DNA of 47,351 nt from an uncultured Bacteroides sp. (GCA_934716785.1 CAKUYM010000006.1:1-47351); one strand, 5' to 3'. Shown: positions 17,420-25,912, counted from the first letter of the stretch. A program made the numbers and translations. The notes: generated by a model not told the origin, from the letters alone.

Positions 17420-17620
17420 CTTTCTCCTTATGCTGTTCTGCCGGAGGTTAGGGGCTGTCACGTTTACCGTGGAGAAGAACTGATTGCGGACAAAGAGAAA
17501 TGGAACAGTCGTTTGAACGTGATACAAGTGGATACTATTCGGAAAGAAAATACAATGGTTAGATTTCCTCTGAAAAGAGGCTATACTTGTCAAACTTTAA
17601 CTGCAATGCAAAACTGCTAA
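17420..17620 (+). pseudogene. Unrecognised open fragment between R1 and R2
   Basis: An open frame of 66 codons without a suitable start codon, containing VRGCHVYRGEELIADKEKW and NTMVRFPLKRGYTCQTL, then a stop. The composition looks protein-like, but there is no upstream start or ribosome site, so this is probably the end of a broken gene. I do not recognise the family. It is antisense to no intact gene. Confidence 0.35.
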
Positions 17621-17647
17621 GTCTCATAACGAGAAGGAACTAACTGA

Positions 17648-17875
17648 TACATACATTGTGACCTTGACAGGAGTTTTCTTCAGGACAAAATTAAGTGCAA
17701 GACTGTTAGGACAGTAAGAAACTTTGATACGATACAAAAAAAGGCGCATGCAATTTTATCTATATGGAAACACAAAAGGAGAAAACTCTCCGATAAGCAC
17801 AAGGGAACGGCTGAGTTTATCAGAGAGTTCGCGTATAGCTTCACCAAAGTTATACGCATGTTTTCGCAAAAATAA
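17648..17875 (+). pseudogene. Decayed C-terminal fragment, copy R2
   Basis: Open frame of 75 codons without a start, with HCDLDRSFLQDKIKC, NFDTIQKKAHAILSIW and KHKRRKLSDKHKGTAEF, ending in SQK and a stop. Homologous by eye to R1 on the opposite strand. The basic, helical C-terminus would suit a nucleic-acid-binding protein, but I cannot name the family. A stop at 17645-17647 closes the upstream side. Confidence 0.55.
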
Positions 17876-18100
17876 AATAATCTTTATTTTTCTATATATT
17901 TTAACTTACAGATTTTCAATTGCAGAACATTGATCTATACAAGAATTGCATGGGTGGGAGCTTTATATGTACTCAAACAAGGTTTAATGAAAGAGCCGTG
18001 AATGAAAAAACGTGTTGTTTGGATTATATTTATTGTTCTTACTAGGATAATAAAATTTATTATGTATATTTACTCTAATAACTTAATAAATTTAATACTT
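17876..18100. other. AT-rich non-coding stretch before the orphan lipoprotein
   Basis: No intact gene. A short frame ending at 18001 (RIAWVGALYVLKQGLMKEP then stop) is protein-like and may be another gene remnant, but it is too short to call. The last 80 bases are very AT-rich and probably hold the promoter of the following lipoprotein gene, though no clear TAnnTTTG box is visible. Confidence 0.3.
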
Positions 18101-18976
18101 ATGAAACGATTCTATTATTTATTATGTGCTATTCTTCTGTTATTAACTTCTTGCTCTCAAGAATTTAATGAGGATCAGAACTACAGTTCTGATGTTACTA
18201 TGGCTAGTTTTGCTAACTCAAGTGAGTTTTTAAATACATTTGATTATTTGTCGAGGTTAAGTAATTCTGAGTTGTTGCTCTGGGTTGAAAAATATAATAT
18301 TAATTCAGTGTTAAACACATCTGTAACGGTGCAAGATTCTTTATTCTTAAATATCCCAATTTCACTAAGGGCTTTGTTTAATAGCGATTTAGAAGTACGG
18401 ATAGGAAATGAGGTTGTGCGATTTTGTAATGGAGATTTGTTTGTTGTAACTTACACAAATGGTCAAACGGAGGTTAAGCCTTATGGATCTATAAAATATG
18501 AAAGTGAACCCTTATTTTCTCCCGCAACGCGAGGAGAATTGGAGGCAGTGGATAAAGTTGCGAGTAAACAATATGAATTTGGAATAAACGCTAATAATTA
18601 TAGATATAAGTATATTGCACAAATACGTTCATTTATTATAAACATAGGGGGACAAGTTAATCGTTGTGTATTATCTTTAGATGTTAAAATGGAATATAAA
18701 AAAAGTGGTAGTTGGAAACCAGCGGGGCGTACGAGATTTGTATCGGTAGATGTTCGTGGTACATATGAAAGAGGAAATATGGGAGGGGAAATACATGTCA
18801 AAAGATCAGACACTTGGAGTGACGGTTACGCTAGCTATGTATTGGCGTCTGTAGAAGTTATCGGTCCTGTGCCAAGAGGAACTTTTTGGAAATATTACCC
18901 ATTTTATCCTCATGTTGATACTGTTTATCAGCGAATTGAAGGATCACCGGAAAGCGGATATACAATGCGTCTTTAG
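18101..18976 (+). CDS. Hypothetical lipoprotein
   Basis: 291 residues if started at the ATG at 18101, which gives a clean lipoprotein signal MKRFYYLLCAILLLLTSC with lipobox LTSC. An upstream in-frame ATG at 18002 would add 33 hydrophobic residues ahead of the signal and is less likely. After the Cys comes an acidic stretch (SQEFNEDQNYSSD). I recognise no domain with certainty; the C-terminal half (about 200-290) appears beta-rich (KSGSWKPAGRTRFVSVDVRG, SYVLASVEVIGPVPRGTF), and resemblance to the DUF4848 group of Bacteroides lipoproteins is only a guess. Low GC compared with the flanks and position between gene remnants suggest recent acquisition. No co-transcribed partner. Confidence 0.7.
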   Translation: MKRFYYLLCAILLLLTSCSQEFNEDQNYSSDVTMASFANSSEFLNTFDYLSRLSNSELLLWVEKYNINSVLNTSVTVQDSLFLNIPISLRALFNSDLEVRIGNEVVRFCNGDLFVVTYTNGQTEVKPYGSIKYESEPLFSPATRGELEAVDKVASKQYEFGINANNYRYKYIAQIRSFIINIGGQVNRCVLSLDVKMEYKKSGSWKPAGRTRFVSVDVRGTYERGNMGGEIHVKRSDTWSDGYASYVLASVEVIGPVPRGTFWKYYPFYPHVDTVYQRIEGSPESGYTMRL

Positions 18977-19217
18977 ATACAACGAATTTGTAATCTGATA
19001 TATAGGGTCTGATGGAATACTGTATATAGGGCGTTGAAAGACAATCTTGAAATCAGTTGTGAGCTTTGTGCCAGGTGAAAGAGGTGGACGGAGAAATGGA
19101 TTACCATCCTGACCTTTTGTCTGAAAATAGAGATGAAGCGTTTTTAAATATAGCAATGCCTTGTATTTGCAATAATATTTACATCTTACTTCATCGGAAC
19201 TATTGCTTGAATGGATA

Positions 19218-19287
19218 AAGAAGAAACGCCCTGTTCCCTTTAAAAGGAATGGGGCGTTTTAGTCCTCAAAACAGGGCGTTTCTTCTT
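19218..19287. terminator. Nested alternative hairpins
   Basis: AAGAAGAAACGCCCTGTT (19218-19235) pairs perfectly with its complement at 19270-19287. The same left arm can instead pair with GGAATGGGGCGTT inside the loop (19247-19259), giving a shorter hairpin followed by TTTT on the plus strand. Most simply a bidirectional terminator for the convergent genes; the two exclusive pairings are also the pattern of a terminator/antiterminator. Confidence 0.6.
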
Positions 19288-19352
19288 CAGGAAAGATCAT
19301 ACTTAGATTGATTGCACACGGGCAACCAATTCGAGGAAATTTTATAAGGCTA

Positions 19353-19418
19353 AAAGTTTGAAGTATAATTAAAACTTTTATGGTTTTAACAGAAAGTTTT
19401 AATTATACTTCAAACTTT
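19353..19418. repeat. Perfect 26-bp inverted repeat
   Basis: Arms 19353-19378 and 19393-19418 are exact reverse complements (starting AAAGTTTGAAGTATAATT), separated by 14 bases. The right arm ends 24 bases from the kinase stop codon. It is AT-rich and lacks a clear T run on either side, so it is not a standard terminator; it could be a processing site, a very small mobile element remnant or a protein-binding site. Confidence 0.75.
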
Positions 19419-19442
19419 CTATCTCTATATCATCAGCAATTA

Positions 19443-20306
19443 TCATTCTCCGGACAAGTCGGTGTGATACCGGATCAGCCCTTCCATCGGGCTTTGCATA
19501 ATCTTGCCGATGGCGACTCCCGTTTCTTGTGCAGCTTCCTGCAATATTTCTCTGTAATAATAGGCGACCGAACCGATGAAATGTGCCGGATATTGTGCGT
19601 AGTCATACTGCATCACGTTTCTTTGCAAAAAAGCGATGAAGCTGTTGAGTACCAATCGGTGGATGCCCGGCTCTTCCAAATGCTGTGCGATGAAAGGGGA
19701 GAGACTTGCCAGAAAACGATTGGGGAAAGGCTGGCGATAGACTCGGTCGATGATTTCGGGAGCTGTCAGGTTGAATTGCTTGAAAAATGCCTCTTTCACG
19801 GCTGGAGGCAGTTGGTCTTTCAGAATATCGCCGACCAGTAGTTTTCCGAGAACGGCACCGCTCCCTTCATCCCCCAAGATAAATCCCAATGGCGAAATGT
19901 TTTTGACAATCTCTTTCCCGTTGTAAAAACAGGAGTTGGAACCCGTCCCCAAGATACAGGCAATACCCGCTTCATGCCCGCATAATCCGTGGGCGGCTGC
20001 AAGCATATCCGAATAAACGTTGATATTGTCTGCAATGGGTAAACAACTGTCAGGTAAACTGTCAGCAATCGCCCGACGGACGACTGGAGCTTTTTCGGGG
20101 GTACAACCTGCACCGTAGAAATAGACAGCGTTAATCTTGCCTTTCGGAAGTTGCGGTAGTAGAGAATGGGTCAGCTCTTGCTGAATCTCCTCTTCCGATT
20201 GGAAAAAAGGGTTGAATCCTTTCGTTCCGATTCGTTTGATAGGTGTGCCGTTGAGCACGACACACCAGTCGGTCTTGGTAGAACCGCAGTCTGCTATGAG
20301 TCTCAT
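19443..20306 (-). CDS. BadF/BadG-family N-acetyl-amino-sugar kinase
   Basis: ATP-dependent sugar kinase, 287 residues, ASKHA fold. Phosphate-1 loop DCGSTKTDW at 6-14, second nucleotide loop GTGSNS at 120-125, and GDEGSGA at 145-151, typical of N-acetylglucosamine kinases of the BadF/BadG/BcrA type. The same family includes MurNAc/GlcNAc kinases used in cell-wall sugar recycling. It lies downstream of an AmpG-like muropeptide permease, a SpoIID protein and a GT/DUF4922 fusion, which points to amino-sugar salvage rather than dietary chitin use. Its leader consists almost wholly of a 17-bp tandem repeat. Whether it prefers GlcNAc or MurNAc cannot be decided here. Confidence 0.88.
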   Translation of the reverse strand: MRLIADCGSTKTDWCVVLNGTPIKRIGTKGFNPFFQSEEEIQQELTHSLLPQLPKGKINAVYFYGAGCTPEKAPVVRRAIADSLPDSCLPIADNINVYSDMLAAAHGLCGHEAGIACILGTGSNSCFYNGKEIVKNISPLGFILGDEGSGAVLGKLLVGDILKDQLPPAVKEAFFKQFNLTAPEIIDRVYRQPFPNRFLASLSPFIAQHLEEPGIHRLVLNSFIAFLQRNVMQYDYAQYPAHFIGSVAYYYREILQEAAQETGVAIGKIMQSPMEGLIRYHTDLSGE

Positions 20307-20391
20307 ATATATTCAGTTTGTTATATATATTCGGTTATCGTATATATTGGGTTATCATACATATTGGATTATCATATATATTCAGTTTTAT
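20304..20391. repeat. 17-bp tandem repeat array in kinase leader
   Basis: Five imperfect copies of TATATATTCGGTTATCG, starting at 20306, 20324, 20341, 20358 and 20375 (period 17, first 18). The array starts at the kinase ATG and fills the gap up to the candidate -7 box, so it forms the 5' untranslated region. Copies vary at the GG/AG/GA positions and last four bases. Confidence 0.85.
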
Positions 20392-20394
20392 ATG

Positions 20395-20402
20395 CAAATG
20401 TA
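20395..20402 (-). promoter_or_regulatory. Candidate -7 box for kinase gene
   Basis: Minus strand TACATTTG matches TAnnTTTG, 89 bases before the kinase start, just upstream of the repeat array. The -33 region has no clear TTTG, so an internal promoter here is only possible. Confidence 0.35.
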
Positions 20403-20416
20403 TTTAGCTTAAAATG

Positions 20417-21712
20417 CTAAGCTTTCTTTCCGAAAGAAACATCCAGCCGGTTGCGAATCATCCATGCGGCGATAATGCCGGGTATTGTACAGGCACATAC
20501 CCAGATAAAGAAATTGGTGTATCCGAGATGTTCTTGTATCCATCCCGCCGGCATCCCCGGTAGCATCATGCCGAGCGCCATAAAACCGGTGCCTATGGCA
20601 TAATGTGCTGTCTTGTGTTCGCCTTCCGCAATATAAATCAGATAAAGCATGTAAGCCGTGAAGCCGAAACCATAGCCTAACTGTTCGATGGCAACGCAGA
20701 TGGATATAAATATCGGATTGCTCGGAGTGGCGGCAGCCATCCACACGTATAGGACATCGGGCAAGTTGATGGCCAATGCCATAGGCAAAATCCATTTTTT
20801 GAACCCGTCTCGTGAGACAAGGAAACCGCTGATAATGCCACCGACTAACAGGGCTATGACACCTATCGTACCGTAAATCACACCGACAGTCGTCGTCGAC
20901 AATCCTAACCCGCCTTTATCGGCAGTATCGAGCAGAAAAGGAGAAGCTATTTTTGCCAGTTGCGACTCTCCCAAGCGATAGGTGAGCAGGAAAAAGAACA
21001 TAAGCCCCAAATGCTTCTTTTTGAAAAAAGTGACGAAAGTCAGAAGAAAATCTTCCAACAATTTCCCCGGTGTCAGTTCGGGGCGCCTGATATCGGAATC
21101 GGGATGGGGGAGTATGCTGCGATGATACAGGGTAAGTGCAAGGAACAACCCCGCCATCAGATAAAAGGTGATGCTCCATGCCAAGGGAACATTATTTTGC
21201 GATGTCTCCAACCATCCCGCTAACATCACAAGAATTCCTTGACCGAAGATATTGGCAAGTCGGTAGAAGGTATTCCGGATTCCCACGAAGAATGATTGCT
21301 CTTTGTTATTGAGCCCGAGCATATAGAACCCGTCCGCAGCGATGTCATGTGTAGCCGAACTGAATGCCAGCAACCAAAAGAAGGCAAGGGTGAACTGCAC
21401 ATAATGAGACGTCGGTATAAAGAAAGCAATTCCCGCAAAGCCGGCTGCAATAAGCCCTTGCATGGTGATAATCCAAGCACGTTTCGTCTTAATCAAATCA
21501 ACGAAAGGACTCCATAACGGTTTGATAGTCCAAGGAAGATAAAGCCAGGAAGTATAAAGCGCAATTTCCGTGTTGGACAGCCCCAAACGCTTGTACATGA
21601 TGACAGCGATGGTCATTACTGCTACATAAGGCAGACCTTCTGCAAAGTAGAGCGTTGGAATCCAATTCCAAGGGTCTCTTTTCAGGGTTGGTGTAGACTT
21701 GGTATTAGTCAT
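20417..21712 (-). CDS. AmpG-like muropeptide permease (MFS)
   Basis: Inner-membrane transporter of the major facilitator superfamily, AmpG/PAT branch, 431 residues with about 12 membrane segments. N-terminal PWNWIPTLYFAEGLPYVAVM and LYTSWLYLPWTIKPLWSPFVD are the AmpG signature, as is the loop SSATHDIAADGFYMLGL. Known members import anhydromuropeptides from the periplasm for cell-wall recycling. It follows the SpoIID gene by 36 bases and precedes the kinase by 110 bases. The stop codon overlaps a small imperfect palindrome (GCTTAGCATTTTAAGC). Transport of muropeptides is inferred from family and neighbours. Confidence 0.9.
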   Translation of the reverse strand: MTNTKSTPTLKRDPWNWIPTLYFAEGLPYVAVMTIAVIMYKRLGLSNTEIALYTSWLYLPWTIKPLWSPFVDLIKTKRAWIITMQGLIAAGFAGIAFFIPTSHYVQFTLAFFWLLAFSSATHDIAADGFYMLGLNNKEQSFFVGIRNTFYRLANIFGQGILVMLAGWLETSQNNVPLAWSITFYLMAGLFLALTLYHRSILPHPDSDIRRPELTPGKLLEDFLLTFVTFFKKKHLGLMFFFLLTYRLGESQLAKIASPFLLDTADKGGLGLSTTTVGVIYGTIGVIALLVGGIISGFLVSRDGFKKWILPMALAINLPDVLYVWMAAATPSNPIFISICVAIEQLGYGFGFTAYMLYLIYIAEGEHKTAHYAIGTGFMALGMMLPGMPAGWIQEHLGYTNFFIWVCACTIPGIIAAWMIRNRLDVSFGKKA

Positions 21713-21748
21713 GGCATCAGTCAGATTTTACTTATATTGTATTTCAAT

Positions 21749-23092
21749 CTACTTGTATTGTTTTTCAATCGTACTACCCGGGTAGTAGTGAGACAGTATT
21801 TCCCGATATTTATATCCTTCTTCGCCCATCACGGCGGCACCGATCTGGCAAAGCCCTACTCCATGACCCCATCCGGCTCCGGTAAGGATAAAACGGGAAG
21901 GGAGTTCCTTTTCTTTTTCGTCTTTGTACTCCTTATCCACCACAAAGGCAGAACTGTATAGATGAGATTCCGATAACGTGCGGCGTATCTCCAGTTCTTT
22001 GCCGATAATGAGCGTGCGCAGTGTTCCTACTATTTTCAGCCGGACGAGACGTCCGGACGTTCCCCGTTCTACAGGAATTAAATCTACAATCTCCCCGAAA
22101 TCAATCCCCGAACGCCTATAAACCAGTTCGGACAACTCTTGCCGCGAATAGCTCACCGTCCAACGATAGAAGTCGGCAGTCTCTTGGTCGTAATTATTTA
22201 ATACCTGGCAGAGGACCCTTTTGTCTTGTGTATTGCAGAATGCAACCGGCGAAGTGCGTATCCACTTTTCAGCTTCCGACTCAATGGTCAAGTCCGGAAG
22301 GCGGCATGCGGTTTTGCTGTCCCGCTGTCCGATAAGATAAGGGTGTCTTACATTCTCCCAGCAATTCTGAAACTCCTCGAAAGCCCCGCCGCAACATTTG
22401 GAGAAACGGGCGTCGCAAATCTTTCCTTCATACATAAGCACTTCTCCCCGTGTTGCCGAAACAGCCTCTATGGCTTGTGCCGTCGAGGCACGCGTCATTC
22501 CCTGATAACGCTGGCAATGATCATCTGCACACACATCAAAATTCTTGTGAGCTTCATGATCATACCATTTGATAAGTTGAGAATTGCGAGCGGATAGGGA
22601 AGAGTGGGGGGCGCTGTCCGGTATTGCAGCAACCCTCCTCTCTCCATTTCTCACTCTCAGTTTATTTAGCAGCCAGCTTCGAGAGATGATGGCATGTGCC
22701 TTCAGAAGCTCCAAAGAGGCGGTAGCACTCATCTCTGATGAAATTACGCTGGTGAGATAGTCTTCGATAGACACTATATTGATAGCAGTCAGCTTGTCGC
22801 CTTCGACAATGATTTTCAGCTCACCTTTGAATCTCTGAACTTCTTTGCGCTCCCAATGGAAGTTGATGCCGATGGTGACATCTTGCAGTTCGAAGAAAGA
22901 AGACGTTCCCTGTTGGGGAGTGAAAGATAGTTCGTTGTATTCTTTGTCCTGCCAACAGATTTTCCCTTTCCGGCAAACGGCCTGTTGCATTCCGGAGATT
23001 GCCGTTCCGGCAGAAGAGATGAACCTTTCGGGGAAAGAGAACCTGATCTCCTTCTCCGAAAGAATACCGACTGCTATTTGAGGTTCTGTCAT
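21749..23092 (-). CDS. SpoIID/LytB-domain protein without visible signal peptide
   Basis: 447 residues with a SpoIID domain: [20 protein letters not shown] around E120 (the position of the catalytic Glu in SpoIID lytic transglycosylases), followed by [12 protein letters not shown], and near the C-terminus [14 protein letters not shown]. Known SpoIID cuts stripped glycan strands in peptidoglycan. Here the N-terminus ([18 protein letters not shown]) has no hydrophobic stretch, so export is not evident. The start overlaps the upstream GT gene stop by four bases (ATGA), indicating tight coupling. Extra regions around 140-170 and 230-330 are longer than in SpoIID. Family call is firm; the site of action is open. 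Confidence 0.88.
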   Translation of the reverse strand: MTEPQIAVGILSEKEIRFSFPERFISSAGTAISGMQQAVCRKGKICWQDKEYNELSFTPQQGTSSFFELQDVTIGINFHWERKEVQRFKGELKIIVEGDKLTAINIVSIEDYLTSVISSEMSATASLELLKAHAIISRSWLLNKLRVRNGERRVAAIPDSAPHSSLSARNSQLIKWYDHEAHKNFDVCADDHCQRYQGMTRASTAQAIEAVSATRGEVLMYEGKICDARFSKCCGGAFEEFQNCWENVRHPYLIGQRDSKTACRLPDLTIESEAEKWIRTSPVAFCNTQDKRVLCQVLNNYDQETADFYRWTVSYSRQELSELVYRRSGIDFGEIVDLIPVERGTSGRLVRLKIVGTLRTLIIGKELEIRRTLSESHLYSSAFVVDKEYKDEKEKELPSRFILTGAGWGHGVGLCQIGAAVMGEEGYKYREILSHYYPGSTIEKQYK

Positions 23093-25563
23093 AATGCCTT
23101 TTTGATGCGCTTTGCTATTTTTTGTAGTTTATCTTTAGATATGGATACTTCCTGATAGATATCATATATCTTCTCAGGGGTCAGTTTCTCTATGTCCTCT
23201 TCACGTACTACGGGGAATATGCCGTTCAGCTCGGCGATGGCAGGGCTGATGAGGATTTGTTCGTCTCCTTTGGCGCAGTAACAGTCAGGGCGGTGTTTGC
23301 TGCGCAAGAAGATGACACAATTATAAGGACGTTGTATTGATTTGAATTCATCTTCGTAGTCCTCACCGTAGAATTCCTTGTTGTTTTCCAACCCATACCA
23401 GGCAAGAATGTTCATCATAGGCTCTTTCCCCTTGTTATCGGCAGCCAAAATGTCATAAATCAACTGAAAGGTATTCACCATTGTTTTCTTGTTTTTCGCC
23501 TGAATGCTGATAAAGCTGACAGGGATGTTGCCGCAATTAATCATCACCTTGTCGGTGTCTGCTAACTCCATGCAATCATACTCCGCATCGTAGAAAGTTC
23601 CCAACATATCTTCTTCCTTGCCGCAAGCTTGGAAATGGGCATGATCGGGAGCCGAAGCACCACATTCCGGACCGTTGTATAACAGGAAATAGTCATTCAT
23701 CAAGTCGCAAAGCTCTATCATATCCTTAAAACGTCCGGCTATGGATTGCGGTTGGTGCTTTTGGTCTACGATAGTGAAGTGGCGTTTGAATATGGGATAA
23801 GGATTCACCAATAGCTGATAATTCTTATGGCTGACAAACTCTTGTTCCTGCGGTCGGTTTGCAGGGCAGAGGAAGCAAGGACGCGATTGGATGGAAGCAG
23901 CATCCGTCTTTGCGGTAGCCGAAAGAACCCGTTTGGGGTTGAAGAACAGTTTTGCTTCCAAAAGTATGTCATTCACTACCTCACTCACTTCTATCTCTTC
24001 TGCCCGATGCTGTTCCAGCGCTTGATAATTTTCTTTGGCAAGACTCCACGAATGGAGCTGCTTTTGAAATAACAATTCTATCTCCTGCTGAAAATCTCCG
24101 GATGGGGCATCTTGCGGTAAGAGGCGCTGCTCCAGTTCCCATGTGCGAAGTCGGTCTTTGTAAAAATTGTTCCGGTTGATTTTCTCGATTGGCAATGCGG
24201 CGTCCGAGTTTCCCTCCCAGCGGCGGCAGAGATAAACGACATCATACACCCGTCCTATTTGGTAGTCATGTGATATTTTCAGCCCCAACGCATAGTCTTC
24301 TCCATAACTCGTGTTTGGCACATTGATTTCTCGGAGGATAGGGGTATAGAAAGCTCTTGGTGCTCCGAGCCCATTGATACGCAGTGCATTATTCCGTCCG
24401 TTGTCGGGCGTCCATTCTTTGTGGTCGATGATGCCGGGGGCAATCTCATTCATGTCGAAATCCGTCATCATGTAGGTGCCGATAACCATGGCACACTTCT
24501 GTGTATAAAAAGCATTGACCATGATTTGCAGCGTGTGCTTGTCTTTGTACACGTCGTCGCTATCCAGTTGGATGGCGAATTTACCGCATTTTTTATGGTG
24601 GATGCCTACATTCCAGCATCCGCCTATGCCGAGGTCGTCTCTTTCGGGAATGATGTGAATCAGCCGTTTGTCTGTGCTAAGTTCATGGAGAATCTCGCTG
24701 GTACCGTCCGTCGAATGGTTGTCGATGACAATGACATTGAATGCGAAGTCCGTTTCCTGGTCCAGTGCCGAGCATACGGCATCCTTGATTGTGCGAACGC
24801 GGTTGCGTACGGGGATAATGACCGATGCTTCGTATTTAAAAGTATGCGAATAGAAGTCTACGGAGCGGAAGACCGGTGGCAGATATCCGCCAATCTTCTT
24901 CAGATGGGCTGTGCATGCCTCTTCCATCTCAATCTGTGCCTGGCGGTTTTTAGGGTCTACATAATCAAACTGCTTCTCGCCGCTTGCCCGTTTGTCACTT
25001 TCCACTTCGGTGTATAGATATTCGTTGATATGCACCAGTTTGTGCTTTTGAGAAATTCTGAGTCTCAAATCATACAAGCCGGCATACTGGAATTTCTCTT
25101 CCGTTTCCTTGGCTGCTTCCTTGAATGCCTGCGCATTGAACAGTAATACGGAGCCAAAATCGAAATCATCACGTAGGCTGCCGGGTTGATAGTCAATGAC
25201 CGGAGCTGGTTTCTGCACACCATCCGTCAGTTGGTAATGGTCTGCATACGCCATGCCTGCCTGAGTCATTTCCATTACTTGCACCATTCTTTCAAGAGCA
25301 AGCATGCCTATTTTCAGTTCGGTGCGTTTGGTATAAAGTAAGGTATATGTCGCATCGGAGTGTTCGGCGATGACCCGCATCGCTTGTGCAGACTGCATTT
25401 TCTCCACAGAGATGAGTTCACATCCCGGAAGGCAGATGTTGGTGATAGGCGGTGCCAACAAATAAATCTTATTCACTAAGTTTGATGCGCGCAGCTCTTT
25501 TACCGTCTGCACAGTTTCTGCCAATCTGCTGAAAGGGAGAAAACAGTTGATTGTTACTTTCAT
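23089..25563 (-). CDS. GT2 glycosyltransferase fused to GalT/HIT-like DUF4922 domain
   Basis: 824 residues in three parts. Residues 1-235 resemble a degenerate GT-A fold ([27 protein letters not shown]). Residues 243-460 are a GT2 glycosyltransferase: [26 protein letters not shown], the metal motif DSDD at 334-337 and SYGEDY near 421. Residues about 555-760 form a DUF4922 domain that looks like the galactose-1-phosphate uridylyltransferase/HIT superfamily: CFLC at 563-566, [13 protein letters not shown] at 587-599 and DHAHFQ at 640-645 (HxHxQ type). Probably cytoplasmic. First gene of a coupled unit with SpoIID, AmpG and a kinase. One plausible role is making or consuming a nucleotide or phospho-sugar from wall recycling, but substrates are unknown. 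Confidence 0.85.
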   Translation of the reverse strand: MKVTINCFLPFSRLAETVQTVKELRASNLVNKIYLLAPPITNICLPGCELISVEKMQSAQAMRVIAEHSDATYTLLYTKRTELKIGMLALERMVQVMEMTQAGMAYADHYQLTDGVQKPAPVIDYQPGSLRDDFDFGSVLLFNAQAFKEAAKETEEKFQYAGLYDLRLRISQKHKLVHINEYLYTEVESDKRASGEKQFDYVDPKNRQAQIEMEEACTAHLKKIGGYLPPVFRSVDFYSHTFKYEASVIIPVRNRVRTIKDAVCSALDQETDFAFNVIVIDNHSTDGTSEILHELSTDKRLIHIIPERDDLGIGGCWNVGIHHKKCGKFAIQLDSDDVYKDKHTLQIMVNAFYTQKCAMVIGTYMMTDFDMNEIAPGIIDHKEWTPDNGRNNALRINGLGAPRAFYTPILREINVPNTSYGEDYALGLKISHDYQIGRVYDVVYLCRRWEGNSDAALPIEKINRNNFYKDRLRTWELEQRLLPQDAPSGDFQQEIELLFQKQLHSWSLAKENYQALEQHRAEEIEVSEVVNDILLEAKLFFNPKRVLSATAKTDAASIQSRPCFLCPANRPQEQEFVSHKNYQLLVNPYPIFKRHFTIVDQKHQPQSIAGRFKDMIELCDLMNDYFLLYNGPECGASAPDHAHFQACGKEEDMLGTFYDAEYDCMELADTDKVMINCGNIPVSFISIQAKNKKTMVNTFQLIYDILAADNKGKEPMMNILAWYGLENNKEFYGEDYEDEFKSIQRPYNCVIFLRSKHRPDCYCAKGDEQILISPAIAELNGIFPVVREEDIEKLTPEKIYDIYQEVSISKDKLQKIAKRIKKAL

Positions 25564-25667
25564 TAATTTATTTTTGTTTTGTTAGATGAATTCTGCAAGA
25601 GACTTCTTCGCTTTGACCTTTTCAGACTTGCTACGGTAGCGAGGATAAAATCTTCAGAATGACGTAG

Positions 25668-25700
25668 CAAATATAATTGTTTTCAATGATATAATCCAAT
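25668..25700 (-). promoter_or_regulatory. Promoter for GT-SpoIID-AmpG unit
   Basis: On the minus strand ATTG (25697-25700) and TATATTTG (25668-25675) form a Bacteroides-type pair with a 21-base spacer. Transcription would begin near 25661, giving a leader of about 98 bases. Confidence 0.6.
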
Positions 25701-25765
25701 AAATAGAAATAATAAGGACAGATTCTTCTATGAGAAAAACTGTCGGTGCAATTTCTCAAAGTATT

Positions 25766-25850
25766 TTCATCGTATGAGAAAAAATTCTCATCGCGATGAG
25801 AAAATTTTCTCACCATGATGAGTATTTTTTCTCACCACGATGAGAATAAT
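25766..25850. repeat. 22-bp array of palindromic sites
   Basis: Units start at 25766 (degenerate), 25787, 25809 and 25831, spaced 21, 22 and 22 bases. The core CTCATCGCGATGAG at 25787-25800 is a perfect 14-bp palindrome; the next two (CTCACCATGATGAG, CTCACCACGATGAG) are close variants. The linkers (GAGAAAATTTTCTC) are palindromic too. It lies 66-150 bases upstream of the GT promoter -33 box, so it may be a multi-site operator. Two-turn spacing places sites on one face of DNA. Confidence 0.75.
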
Positions 25851-25912
25851 CCTTGTTCAAATGGATGTTTGAGCGTTATTTCTGTGCTTCATAGAAGCTC
25901 TGTCCTTTCAAT

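Larger units (their letters stand above)
18977..19442. other. Convergent intergenic region with hairpins
   Basis: 466 bases between the orphan lipoprotein (+) and the kinase (-). No gene seen. It holds the nested hairpin at 19218-19287 and the perfect 26-bp inverted repeat at 19353-19418, both listed separately. Confidence 0.5.

Noticed and set aside
18002..18100. N-terminal extension of the orphan lipoprotein
   Set aside because: It would place a second hydrophobic stretch before a complete lipoprotein signal peptide; the ATG at 18101 is better.
19353..19418. Invertible promoter site
   Set aside because: The 14-base spacer between the arms is too short to hold a promoter.
20212..20412. Open frames rich in I and Y across the kinase leader
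   Set aside because: They are translations of the 17-bp tandem repeat, not genes.
25766..25850. CRISPR array
   Set aside because: Repeat plus spacer is only 22 bases, the spacers are themselves palindromic and similar, and there are no cas genes.
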